Source: Pseudomonadota bacterium
Lineage (GTDB): Bacteria > Pseudomonadota > Alphaproteobacteria > SHVP01
NCBI GenBank assembly: GCA_027622715.1
Contig: JAQBYN010000028.1
Span: 1 to 43,529, forward strand
Direction of reading: 5' to 3'
Length of the DNA stretch: 43,529 bases
Numbering within the stretch: the stretch's first letter is position 1; every line of letters begins with the position of its first letter. The notes beneath the pieces were generated by a model that saw only the letters and a list, made by a program, of their open reading frames with translations, was not told the origin of the DNA and searched no databases. Of the stretch, positions 8,233 through 20,130 are shown piece by piece. Position numbers and translations under genes: made by a program.

Positions 8233-9412
8233 CGTTTTCCGCGGCGCCGCTATCGCGATTGCCGCGTTGTGTTTGTCGTTGAATGCCGCCATTGCACAGA
8301 ACGAAGACGAGCAGCCAACCTCCAAACTGCGCGAAGTCGAACGAGCGATTGAGGTGGGTCGAACCCGCAGCCAAAAACTGGACCGCGAGGCAGCACGCAT
8401 TGAGGGCGAGCTTAATGACCTCCAACGTACGCTGGTCGAAAGCGCGCGGCGCGCTCAGGGCCAAGAAGAAACCGTCACGGAATTGGAGACTCGCCTCGAC
8501 TCCTATCGAGTCGAAGAACGGTCTCTTTTGGAATCGTTGAACGCGCGACGCGATGCAATCGGCAAGACCCTCGGCGCGCTTCAACGTATCGGGCGTATCC
8601 CGCCGACCGCACTGATTGCCGGCCCCGACAATGTGGCGGACGCCATGCGCACCTCGGTACTGCTATCCGCAATCATCCCAGGCTTGAGCGCGCAGGCTGA
8701 GACATTCCGCTCAGAGCTTGTCGCACTTCGGCAAATCAGGTCGGAGATTGCCCAACGACGGACGAGCCTCGACGGCGCGGGGCGTCGGCTCCAACGCGAA
8801 CAAATCGCCCTCGACCGTCTGATCGCGCGCAAAGCACGATTACGCTCGCAAACGCTGGCCGAAAGCGAAGACGAGCGCCGACAGCTTGCGGCGCTTTCGG
8901 CGAGCGCCAATGACCTCAAGAACCTGATCGATCGCCTTGAGCGTCGCCCGCGTGAGCAGCCTCAGCAACTCGCGCGCCGCCCGCCGTCAGAAACGACGCC
9001 ATTTTCCCAGTCGCGCGGGACCCTCGCCTTACCGGCGCGCGGGCGGATAGCCACACGTTTTGGTGAACGCAACGCGGTCGGGCTGGGTTCCCAGGGGATA
9101 ATTGTCGAGACACGCCCGGACGCACAGGTGGTCGCCCCGTATGATGGCCAGATCGTGTTCGCGGGGACGTTCCGGCGCTATGGCGAACTCTTGATCATCG
9201 CACACGGCGAGGGATATCATACGCTGCTTGCTGGGTTTTCCAGCATTGACGGGGTGGTTGGCCAATGGCTGCTTGCCGGAGAACCGGTGGGCAAAATGGG
9301 TCAGCAGGAAAGCCAAAGAAAGCCCGAGTTGTACATCGAGCTACGCCAGAATGGCGAACCGATTAACCCGATGCCCTGGTTGGCGGCCACAGATACAAAG
9401 GTTAGTGGATGA
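8186..9412 (+). CDS. envC: EnvC-like murein hydrolase activator with degenerate LytM domain
   Basis: This is a periplasmic protein predicted to activate septal amidases during cell division. A signal peptide ends near ...LNAAIAQ (residue 38). Residues 45-265 are Gln/Glu/Arg-rich heptads that should form the long coiled coil. A C-terminal LytM/M23 domain starts near GTLALPARGRIATRFG. Its zinc ligands are gone: the HxxxD position reads GSQGIIVETRPD, the usual YAHLS is LLAGFS, and the HxH position reads LYIEL. That is the degenerate form seen in EnvC activators, so it should bind amidase rather than cut peptidoglycan. The start could instead be GTG 8219, which begins the signal peptide more typically (VRKRSVFRG). 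It overlaps gpmI, and the ATGA with ctpA implies coupling. Confidence 0.9.
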   Translation: MRTAPRPTTQCVRKRSVFRGAAIAIAALCLSLNAAIAQNEDEQPTSKLREVERAIEVGRTRSQKLDREAARIEGELNDLQRTLVESARRAQGQEETVTELETRLDSYRVEERSLLESLNARRDAIGKTLGALQRIGRIPPTALIAGPDNVADAMRTSVLLSAIIPGLSAQAETFRSELVALRQIRSEIAQRRTSLDGAGRRLQREQIALDRLIARKARLRSQTLAESEDERRQLAALSASANDLKNLIDRLERRPREQPQQLARRPPSETTPFSQSRGTLALPARGRIATRFGERNAVGLGSQGIIVETRPDAQVVAPYDGQIVFAGTFRRYGELLIIAHGEGYHTLLAGFSSIDGVVGQWLLAGEPVGKMGQQESQRKPELYIELRQNGEPINPMPWLAATDTKVSG

Positions 9413-10692
9413 TGCGTAATGTCCTTGCCGTACTCGGTATTTCGATCCTTCTAGCGTTTTCAGCGCCGACATTTGCCGAGGCCCAGTCGAGTTCGGAGAC
9501 TTATCGCCAGCTCGACCTCTTCGGTGAGGTCTTTAATCGAGTTCGTGCCGACTACGTTGACGAAGTCGACGATGAGAAGCTGATCGAGGCAGCCGTCAAC
9601 GGCATGCTCCAGGCGCTTGATCCACATTCGGGCTTCCTCAACGCCAAGAATTTCCGCGAGATGCAGGTCCAGACTCGCGGCGAATTCGGCGGATTGGGAA
9701 TCGAAGTCACGATGGAGAACGGCTTTGTCAAAGTCATTTCTCCGATCGAAGGAACGCCAGCGGAACGCGCGGGCATTCTGACCGGCGACATCGTGACCCA
9801 CATCGGGAGCGAACCCATCCAAGGGTTAACCCTTTCGCAGGCTGTCGAGAAGATGCGGGGCCCGGTTAACACCGACATTCTCTTGACCGTCGTGCGCGTG
9901 GGCGTAGATGCGCCGTTTGATGTCACGCTGACCCGGGAAGTCATCCGCATTGCATCGGTACGGTCGAGAGTCGAAGGAAATATTGGCTACGTGAGAATCG
10001 CGTCTTTTAGCGAACAGACGGTGGCCGGGCTCGAAAAGCAGATTCGGGACATCAAGAGTGAGCTCGGCGAAAATTTAGCCGGCGTTGTTCTCGACTTGCG
10101 TGGCAATCCAGGCGGCCTCCTCGACCAGGCTGTCAAGGTTTCCGACGCGTTCCTCGAACAGGGTGAGATTGTTTCGACGCGCGGCCGGCAGGCCGGTGAC
10201 GCGCAGCGATTCAATGCAAAGTCCGGTGACTTGGCGGACGGCCTACCGATGGTCGTCCTGATCAACGGTGGGTCGGCGTCAGCGTCTGAGATCGTCGCTG
10301 GTGCGCTTCAAGATCATGGCCGGGCCATCATTTTGGGGACGCAGTCGTTCGGCAAGGGGTCGGTGCAGACGATCATACCGATCGCCGGGCATGGCGCGGT
10401 TCGTCTGACGACGTCCCTCTATTACACGCCATCGGGCCGATCAATCCAGGCAACGGGTATTTCGCCTGATATCGTGGTCGAACAGGCGCGTCTGGAGACC
10501 GTTCAGAGCCAAGCTAACGCGCGTCGGAGCGAGGCAAATCTGCGCAATCACATCGAAGTCGACGGTAACGAAACAGAAGGCACTGAGGCGGCGGCGAGCC
10601 CCGCCGACGAACGTCCCTTCGATTTCCAGCTGGCCCGCGCCTACGATTTGCTCCGGGGAATCCAGCTGTTTGCCAAGAAGTCCGTCAACTAG
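9409..10692 (+). CDS. ctpA: Carboxy-terminal processing protease CtpA (S41 family)
   Basis: This is a periplasmic serine protease that trims C-termini of envelope proteins. The 427-residue product has a signal peptide (...LAFSAPTFAEAQ) and an N-terminal helical segment ending DPHSGFLNAKNF. A PDZ domain spans about residues 90-170 (GLGIEVTMENGFVKVISPIEGTPAERAG region). The S41 core carries LDLRGNPGGLL, GGSASASE with likely nucleophile Ser291, and Lys316 in QSFGKGSVQ 25 residues later, the spacing expected for the Ser-Lys dyad. The start ATG overlaps the envC stop (ATGA, 9409-9412) with AAGG upstream. Coupling to EnvC suggests a shared role in cell separation. Confidence 0.96.
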   Translation: MMRNVLAVLGISILLAFSAPTFAEAQSSSETYRQLDLFGEVFNRVRADYVDEVDDEKLIEAAVNGMLQALDPHSGFLNAKNFREMQVQTRGEFGGLGIEVTMENGFVKVISPIEGTPAERAGILTGDIVTHIGSEPIQGLTLSQAVEKMRGPVNTDILLTVVRVGVDAPFDVTLTREVIRIASVRSRVEGNIGYVRIASFSEQTVAGLEKQIRDIKSELGENLAGVVLDLRGNPGGLLDQAVKVSDAFLEQGEIVSTRGRQAGDAQRFNAKSGDLADGLPMVVLINGGSASASEIVAGALQDHGRAIILGTQSFGKGSVQTIIPIAGHGAVRLTTSLYYTPSGRSIQATGISPDIVVEQARLETVQSQANARRSEANLRNHIEVDGNETEGTEAAASPADERPFDFQLARAYDLLRGIQLFAKKSVN

Positions 10693-10739
10693 CGGTGAAC
10701 CACGCAGGGCGGCCTGCAGCGCCGGGCGCCCGATAGGCC

Positions 10740-12005
10740 ATGGCTCGAAGCCCCAGGTCCCTTAGAGCCGGTCGCCGCCTCACGGCTGTCGACGAGACGG
10801 ACACACCGATCTGGCGCACCGCACCCGCGCTTGTTGCGTACGGCCTCGTCGGGCTATTGGTGGCAGGCGTCGTTCTCCTTCAGGTGACCTACGTTGCCCC
10901 GGGCCCGGTTGCCGATCAGGCGGAAGATGGCCCGACGGTCGTTTCACTCAGCCCGCCAACAACAGAGCCGGCCGCGCCGCCACCTGTTGAGAGCGACGAC
11001 GCGGTCTCAGAAGCTGCGCCGACGGACGCCCCATCAAGTGACGACCAAGCCGATGTCGCCCTGCCCGCCGCGCCGCCAGCACGCCAACAAGTCGTAGCGC
11101 CAACACCCCAACAGGCTGCGGCGGCAGCGCCCCAACCAACCGCGCTGCCACGAACCGCCGTACCCAGCGCCGCCCTACCGGCCTTGCCGCGCAAACTCGT
11201 TCTCGCACCCGCGCCCGAGCCAGCCTTGCTGGTCGCGGGTCGGTTCGGGCCTCTCCCCGTGATTGCCGATGACGGCCGCGAGGCATGGCGCGTCTACGCG
11301 AGGCCCTTCCCGCAAGAGCGCGACCGGCCGCGGATCGCAATCCTGATGCAGGATCTCGGCCTGAGCCAAGAGCAGACCAACGCCGCGATCCAACAGCTTC
11401 CGGGAAGTGTTTCACTCGGCTTCACGCCCTACGCGCGGCGACTCGATCAGTGGATCGCCCTAAGTCGCGCGGCCGGACACGAGGTGCTGCTGCAGGTGCC
11501 CATGGAACCGTTCGACTTTCCGACCAGCGACCCGGGGCCCCACACGCTTTTGACGTCGGCTGGCGCCGATGAAAATCTCGAGCGGCTCGAATTCTTGTTG
11601 AGCCGCTTTTCGGGCTACGTCGGGGTCTACAATCGGATGGGCGACCGATTTACATCTTCGACCGAGAGTTTGAGGCCCGTGCTCCAATCACTACGCGAAC
11701 GCGGTCTTCTATTCATCGATGCCCGCACCTCTGGTACCAGTGTGGCGGGCCGCATCGCTGACGACCTAGGGCTACCGCATGCGCTCAATAACCGAGAGAT
11801 CGACCAGGTCGCCTCCCGCGTCGCCATCGATGCAAAACTGATCGACCTCGAGAATATTGCGCGCCAAGAAGGTCAGGCGATTGGCATCGGGCGCCCCTAT
11901 CCGGTGACATTGGAACGGCTTGCGCAATGGGCTGCGGGCCTAGAAGCAAAGGGTATCGATCTCGCACCGATATCCGCGATGATCGCGAGAGATGAACAGC
12001 GTTGA
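10740..12005 (+). CDS. Divergent polysaccharide deacetylase (YibQ-like), probably non-catalytic
   Basis: This is an envelope protein with one N-terminal membrane helix (residues about 28-50, ALVAYGLVGLLVAGVVLLQV) and a Pro/Ala/Gln-rich spacer (about 52-165). A divergent polysaccharide deacetylase domain (PF04748 type) runs from about 198 to 415. Recognisable blocks are GHEVLLQVPMEPFDFP, DPGPHTLLTS, GYVGVYNRMGDRF and ERGLLFIDARTS. In this family I expect DDLG, NHMG and IGHP. Here they read QDLG (Gln204), NRMG (Arg299) and IGRP (Arg385), so metal-binding residues appear lost. The cell-wall role of the family is itself poorly defined. It follows ctpA after 47 bases and shares TTGA with rppH. Confidence 0.85.
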   Translation: MARSPRSLRAGRRLTAVDETDTPIWRTAPALVAYGLVGLLVAGVVLLQVTYVAPGPVADQAEDGPTVVSLSPPTTEPAAPPPVESDDAVSEAAPTDAPSSDDQADVALPAAPPARQQVVAPTPQQAAAAAPQPTALPRTAVPSAALPALPRKLVLAPAPEPALLVAGRFGPLPVIADDGREAWRVYARPFPQERDRPRIAILMQDLGLSQEQTNAAIQQLPGSVSLGFTPYARRLDQWIALSRAAGHEVLLQVPMEPFDFPTSDPGPHTLLTSAGADENLERLEFLLSRFSGYVGVYNRMGDRFTSSTESLRPVLQSLRERGLLFIDARTSGTSVAGRIADDLGLPHALNNREIDQVASRVAIDAKLIDLENIARQEGQAIGIGRPYPVTLERLAQWAAGLEAKGIDLAPISAMIARDEQR

Positions 12006-12499
12006 GAAAGCCAAGCGATTCGACCATCTATCGCCCGTGCGTCGGGATCATGTTGCTCAACCGTCACGGCGAAGTTTTCGTCGCCCAAAGGATCGATTCG
12101 CCGGGTGAGGCTTGGCAAATGCCGCAAGGCGGGATCGACCAGGGCGAGGAGCCCGCGGCGGCGGCGATTCGAGAATTAGGCGAAGAAATCGGCACCGCCA
12201 ACGCGGCAATCATCGCCGAATTTCCCGATTGGATTCCCTACGACCTACCGGCCCACTTGCGCCGGCGCCTGTGGGGCGGGCGGTACCGCGGGCAAACGCA
12301 GAAATGGTTTGTCATGCGCTTCCTCGGCGGCGACGAGGACATCAATATCGCGACGGCGGAACCTGAGTTCGATGCGTGGAAGTGGGTCCAAATGGCGCGG
12401 CTTCTTGACTTCGTCGTGCCCTTCAAGCGCCACGTCTACGGCCAACTCGTCGATGCGTTTGGCCACCTGGCAGCGAGCGAAGAAGGCGACAATCCGTAG
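12002..12499 (+). CDS. rppH: RNA pyrophosphohydrolase (Nudix)
   Basis: It removes pyrophosphate from the 5' end of mRNAs, opening them to RNase E decay; the family also hydrolyses dinucleoside polyphosphates. The 165-residue protein begins with YRPCVGIMLLNRHGEVFVAQR, then has a complete Nudix box (Gly43 to Gly64, GX5EX7REUXEEXGU) with RELGEEIG. WVQMARLLDFVVPFKRHVY near the end matches the RppH C-terminus. The start is TTG at 12002, overlapping the preceding stop as TTGA. The ctpA / YibQ / rppH run is common in alphaproteobacteria. Confidence 0.95.
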   Translation: MRKPSDSTIYRPCVGIMLLNRHGEVFVAQRIDSPGEAWQMPQGGIDQGEEPAAAAIRELGEEIGTANAAIIAEFPDWIPYDLPAHLRRRLWGGRYRGQTQKWFVMRFLGGDEDINIATAEPEFDAWKWVQMARLLDFVVPFKRHVYGQLVDAFGHLAASEEGDNP

Positions 12500-12581
12500 G
12501 CGCAAGATTCGGGTCGCTGATACGCCGGTAGCGCTTTAGGCTGCGGGCGCTTTGACCAGGAATCCCATCATCAATCAACGC

Positions 12582-13484
12582 ATGGACGGTCGTAGCTGGG
12601 CCGGCATCGCGTTGCTTGGTGCTGTCTGGGGCAGTTCATTCTTTTTCTTCGAAGTGGCGCTCGATACGCTGGGCCCGATTACCGTCGCGTTTGCGCGCGT
12701 GGCCATTGCCGCGTTGGCGCTGTTGGCGCTGTTGCGCATCGCCGGCGACGTTCTTCCCACGGACTGGCGGTCGTGGCGCGCGCTCGCGATCATGGGCGTT
12801 TTGAACAATGCCATTCCCTTCACGTTGATTGCCTGGGCCCAGGTCACGATTGAAGGCGGCCTTGCGTCGATCTTGAACGCAACGACGCCGATCTTCTCCG
12901 TTGTCCTGGCGGTATTTGTTGCACGTCAGGAGTCGCTCACCACCAATCGCCTTGTTGGCGTGTTATTGGGATTCAGCGGGGTGATCGTTCTTATTGGACC
13001 GGGCGCGCTATCGTCGCTAGGCGTGTCCGCCGGGAGCCAAGGCCTCGTCTTGCTGGGCGCGTTGTCCTATGCGACGGCGGCGATTTTCGCCCGCCGGCAT
13101 CTTGTCGCACACACGCCATTGGTAACGTCGTTCGGCCAGGTGGCGACCGCGGCGCTGGTCCTCTTGCCGCTGGCGCTTGTATTTGAGCGCCCGTGGGAAG
13201 CGACGCCCACGCTTGCGACGTGGGGGGCACTGCTGGCGATCGGCACACTAGGCACGGCGTTCGCCTATCCATTGTATTTCTTGCTGTTACGCCGATCCGG
13301 CGCCACCAACCTTATGCTGGTTACGCTGATTAACCCGGTGACCGCGTTGCTGCTCGGGATATTGATCCTTGGGGAAAATCCCGACTGGACCGCGTTCGCC
13401 GGCATGGGCCTTATTTTTGCTGGGTTGGCCACGATCGATGGTCGCCTAACCGACAGGCTGTTCAGGCCGTCCTCAATAGGGTGA
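12582..13484 (+). CDS. EamA-family (DMT superfamily) transporter
   Basis: This is an inner-membrane permease of the drug/metabolite transporter superfamily; its substrate cannot be told from sequence. About ten hydrophobic helices form two EamA repeats, roughly residues 5-135 and 150-290 counted from ATG 12582. The N-terminal GAVWGSSFFFFEVAL and the FTLIAWAQVTIEGGLASILNATTPIF loop region are typical. A TTG at 12552 would add ten residues. I prefer the ATG because helix 1 starts just after it, but neither start has a good ribosome site. Its 3' end overlaps the 3' end of the HAD gene on the other strand by 23 bases. Confidence 0.88.
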   Translation: MDGRSWAGIALLGAVWGSSFFFFEVALDTLGPITVAFARVAIAALALLALLRIAGDVLPTDWRSWRALAIMGVLNNAIPFTLIAWAQVTIEGGLASILNATTPIFSVVLAVFVARQESLTTNRLVGVLLGFSGVIVLIGPGALSSLGVSAGSQGLVLLGALSYATAAIFARRHLVAHTPLVTSFGQVATAALVLLPLALVFERPWEATPTLATWGALLAIGTLGTAFAYPLYFLLLRRSGATNLMLVTLINPVTALLLGILILGENPDWTAFAGMGLIFAGLATIDGRLTDRLFRPSSIG

Positions 13485-14181
13485 GTATCCCGGGCAAATC
13501 CGACACGATGTGGTCGGGTTGAATGCCATCTAGCGCCGTGGCGTGGTCGGCGTTGAGCCAGACCGCGACCAGACCGGCCGCCTGCGCACCCTGGACATCC
13601 CAAACGAGATTGTCGCCGATCATCCGCGTATCCACCGCACTGACCCCCAGAGCCGCGAGGGCATGGTGAAAGATCGCTGGATCAGGTTTAGCGAAACCAA
13701 CCTCTTCCGAAATGGCGATGCAATCGAATAAGCCGCCCAAACGGAACCGCGATATCTTTTCGCGTTGTTCAAGGGTACCGCCGTTCGTCACCAATCCGAT
13801 CTTCATGCCGAGCAATCGGACGCCTTCGAGCACAGTCATCGCGTCAGGTAGGAGGCTATGCCCCTGGCGTCGTTTGTTGGAAAAGCTGTCCGCTATCTCG
13901 ACCGAGAGCGCCGCATCGTCTATGCCCAGAGCCGCGAATGCTGTGGCGACGTTGGAGCGCCGAACCGCCCGCAGATCGTGGCGATTGACAACTTGGTCTT
14001 CCGGTGCCGCCCAGAAACGCGCGGCGACGTCCTCGATTGCGGCCGCCACGTGATCTGATTTCCAAGGATTAAGAGCAGTGGCATAGCCCTCAACATGGGC
14101 CTGCCAAGCGGCGGCGCGATTGGCGTAACCGTGAATCAGGGTGTCGTCGAGGTCGAACAAAATTGCCGACGGCAAAGCCAT
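13462..14181 (-). CDS. HAD-superfamily hydrolase
   Basis: This is a cytosolic phosphatase-type enzyme of the haloacid dehalogenase superfamily, 239 residues. All four HAD motifs are intact: FDLDDTL with nucleophile Asp10 and Asp12, VTNGG with Thr132, Lys165 in FAKPDPAIF, and GDN (189-191) with Asp195. The long helical stretch between motifs I and II is a C1 cap, as in YjjG/phosphoglycolate-phosphatase-like enzymes. The substrate is unknown. It starts 27 bases after the ferritin-like gene on the same strand, so it may be the last gene of the transcript running from the ATP synthase operon. Confidence 0.9.
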   Translation of the reverse strand: MALPSAILFDLDDTLIHGYANRAAAWQAHVEGYATALNPWKSDHVAAAIEDVAARFWAAPEDQVVNRHDLRAVRRSNVATAFAALGIDDAALSVEIADSFSNKRRQGHSLLPDAMTVLEGVRLLGMKIGLVTNGGTLEQREKISRFRLGGLFDCIAISEEVGFAKPDPAIFHHALAALGVSAVDTRMIGDNLVWDVQGAQAAGLVAVWLNADHATALDGIQPDHIVSDLPGILTLLRTA

Positions 14182-14208
14182 GTTTGCCTCCCGCGGGCCG
14201 GCGCGGAA

Positions 14209-15027
14209 CTAGACGGGGGTGTGCGGGACCCTGCGGGACCGCCATTGCATCAAGCGGAAGATCACCGCGGCGATGGCGTCCTGCCACCAGCCCTCGCGGC
14301 GCAGGCCGAGCGCCTTGAACACCATGACGACGCCTTTTTTGATGTGAACCGGACGGTAGAGCGAGAGGGCGCGTGCCGCGTAGGCGTCCGTGGCCGACTG
14401 ACGGTGATAGGGCCCGGGGAGACGATTGGCGGCATGGTAGGCGTAGGCCAGTTCGTCGTCCGTCGTTTCCAGGGTTCGCCCAATCATAATGCGTACCCTA
14501 GTCCAGAACCCGAGACGCTCTTGCACCATGTATCGTTCCATATGGCGTCGGAACAAACCGTAGTGGCCGAATTCATCGCGGGCTATGAGGTCGCATATCT
14601 GGCGAAGCACTGGTTCATCTGAAGCATCGCTAATCGAGCTGTAGAAGGAACTCGTTCCAATTTCGACCATGCAGCGTGACAGGAGCTCGGCAGAGCGCGT
14701 GCCCCGAATCGATTTCTCGACGTCGAGATCGAGCCTGTAGTTGGCCCGAAAATCTGCGAACGAGGACTCGAAATCGAACGAAGGATCGGCCAGTTGGGCC
14801 CACTTTCCGAGTGCCCGACCGTGCTGTGTTTCCTCGTCGCCCCAAATCTGGGCAGCGTCCTTGAAGGCCTCGTCGTCGGCAAATATTTTGCACAGATAGG
14901 CGACGTAGTCGGCGCTGCGGTACTCGACCATGCTCGCAGCGCGCACCACCGAGAGGAGCGCAGGGTCAACCTTTGAGGGGTCGAACCGATCCCATTGAAC
15001 GTCTTCAAGTGTCCACGTCATGCCCAT
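14209..15027 (-). CDS. Ferritin-like diiron protein
   Basis: This is a 272-residue, mostly helical protein with a full set of carboxylate-bridged diiron ligands: Glu35 (VEYRSADY), Glu66 and His69 (EETQH), Glu122 (VEIGTSSFY), and Glu152 and His155 (DEFGH). The E...ExxH...E...ExxH spacing is that of the ferritin-like superfamily, resembling rubrerythrin-type oxidases and acyl-ACP desaturases. Which reaction it performs cannot be read from sequence. The C-terminal 100 residues are basic, with a hydrophobic patch (HIKKGVVMVFKALG). It starts 69 bases after atpC on the same strand; Met3 (15021) is an alternative start. A terminator between them is not evident, so readthrough from atpHAGDC is possible. 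Confidence 0.85.
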   Translation of the reverse strand: MGMTWTLEDVQWDRFDPSKVDPALLSVVRAASMVEYRSADYVAYLCKIFADDEAFKDAAQIWGDEETQHGRALGKWAQLADPSFDFESSFADFRANYRLDLDVEKSIRGTRSAELLSRCMVEIGTSSFYSSISDASDEPVLRQICDLIARDEFGHYGLFRRHMERYMVQERLGFWTRVRIMIGRTLETTDDELAYAYHAANRLPGPYHRQSATDAYAARALSLYRPVHIKKGVVMVFKALGLRREGWWQDAIAAVIFRLMQWRSRRVPHTPV

Positions 15028-15096
15028 GCCTTTAGCCCCCTGCCGGCAGTGGTTCGCGACGATGTTAGCGATTTTCTGGGTCGGGGTCAGCAGCCA

Positions 15097-15498
15097 TTAG
15101 GCCGCGACCTGGAGCATCTCCCGCAGCGTGCCCAACCTGAGATCGACCAGGTGGCGTTCGAGGTCGGAACGCGCGTTTTGGATGTCTTCCTCGGCATCCC
15201 GAATACGCTGTTCCAAATCGGCCCGCTTCAAGTCTGCAACCGGTATGGCTTCTTCGGTCATGACCGCACATCGATCACCCGTTACTTCGGCGAAACCCCC
15301 GTTGACGAAAATACGGCGCGGCTCCGCCCCGGCATTTTGTACTTCGAGAATTCCCGGCCGAACTGTCGAGATCATGGGTTGATGCCCGACTAGTACGCCA
15401 AAATCGCCCTCGGTGCCCGGAATGACGACCATATCGACATCCTGCGAGACCAGGAGCCGATCGGGTGACACGAGTTCGAATGCGATCTTGTCGGCCAT
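15097..15498 (-). CDS. atpC: ATP synthase F1 subunit epsilon
   Basis: This is the rotor-stalk subunit that couples gamma to the c-ring and can inhibit ATP hydrolysis. The 133-residue product has the N-terminal beta sandwich (FELVSPDRLLVSQDVDMVVIPG, GDFGVLVGHQPMIS) and a C-terminal helical hairpin (DLKRADLEQRIRDAEEDIQN onward). It is the last subunit gene of the F1 operon, 9 bases after atpD. Confidence 0.96.
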   Translation of the reverse strand: MADKIAFELVSPDRLLVSQDVDMVVIPGTEGDFGVLVGHQPMISTVRPGILEVQNAGAEPRRIFVNGGFAEVTGDRCAVMTEEAIPVADLKRADLEQRIRDAEEDIQNARSDLERHLVDLRLGTLREMLQVAA

Positions 15499-15507
15499 CG
15501 GTCTTGC

Positions 15508-17843
<2,336 letters not shown>

Positions 17844-17855
17844 TGCTTGTTCGTC

Positions 17856-19945
<2,090 letters not shown>

Positions 19946-20047
19946 TTGGGACGCCCCTCCGGCGCGGCCGCGGTGGGTTAACGTATTGTTTTTATTCGCA
20001 CAATTTGTGGCGGCGCGGAAGCGCCGTACCGCCTGATTCGGGCGCGA

Positions 20048-20076
20048 TAACTAGCACACGGATTTGCCCCTTGCAA
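20048..20076 (-). promoter_or_regulatory. Predicted promoter of the atpHAGDC operon
   Basis: On the minus strand TTGCAA (20076-20071) and TAGTTA (20053-20048) are separated by 17 bases and point at atpH, about 100 bases downstream. The gap between priA's end and atpH (19946-20130) shows no gene. It contains a short GC hairpin (GGCGC/GCGCC near 20008-20025) and an A/T-rich stretch near 19981-20000. priA transcripts would run straight into this promoter. Confidence 0.5.
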
Positions 20077-20130
20077 CCGCCCAAAGCGGGCCCAAAGGCG
20101 CAGAAAACCTGGAAAAAATTGTGCGCCGAG

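Noticed and set aside
10960-11200. Pro/Ala/Gln repeats as a DNA repeat array
   Set aside because: They are the low-complexity linker of the YibQ-like protein; no regular DNA unit or spacers are present.
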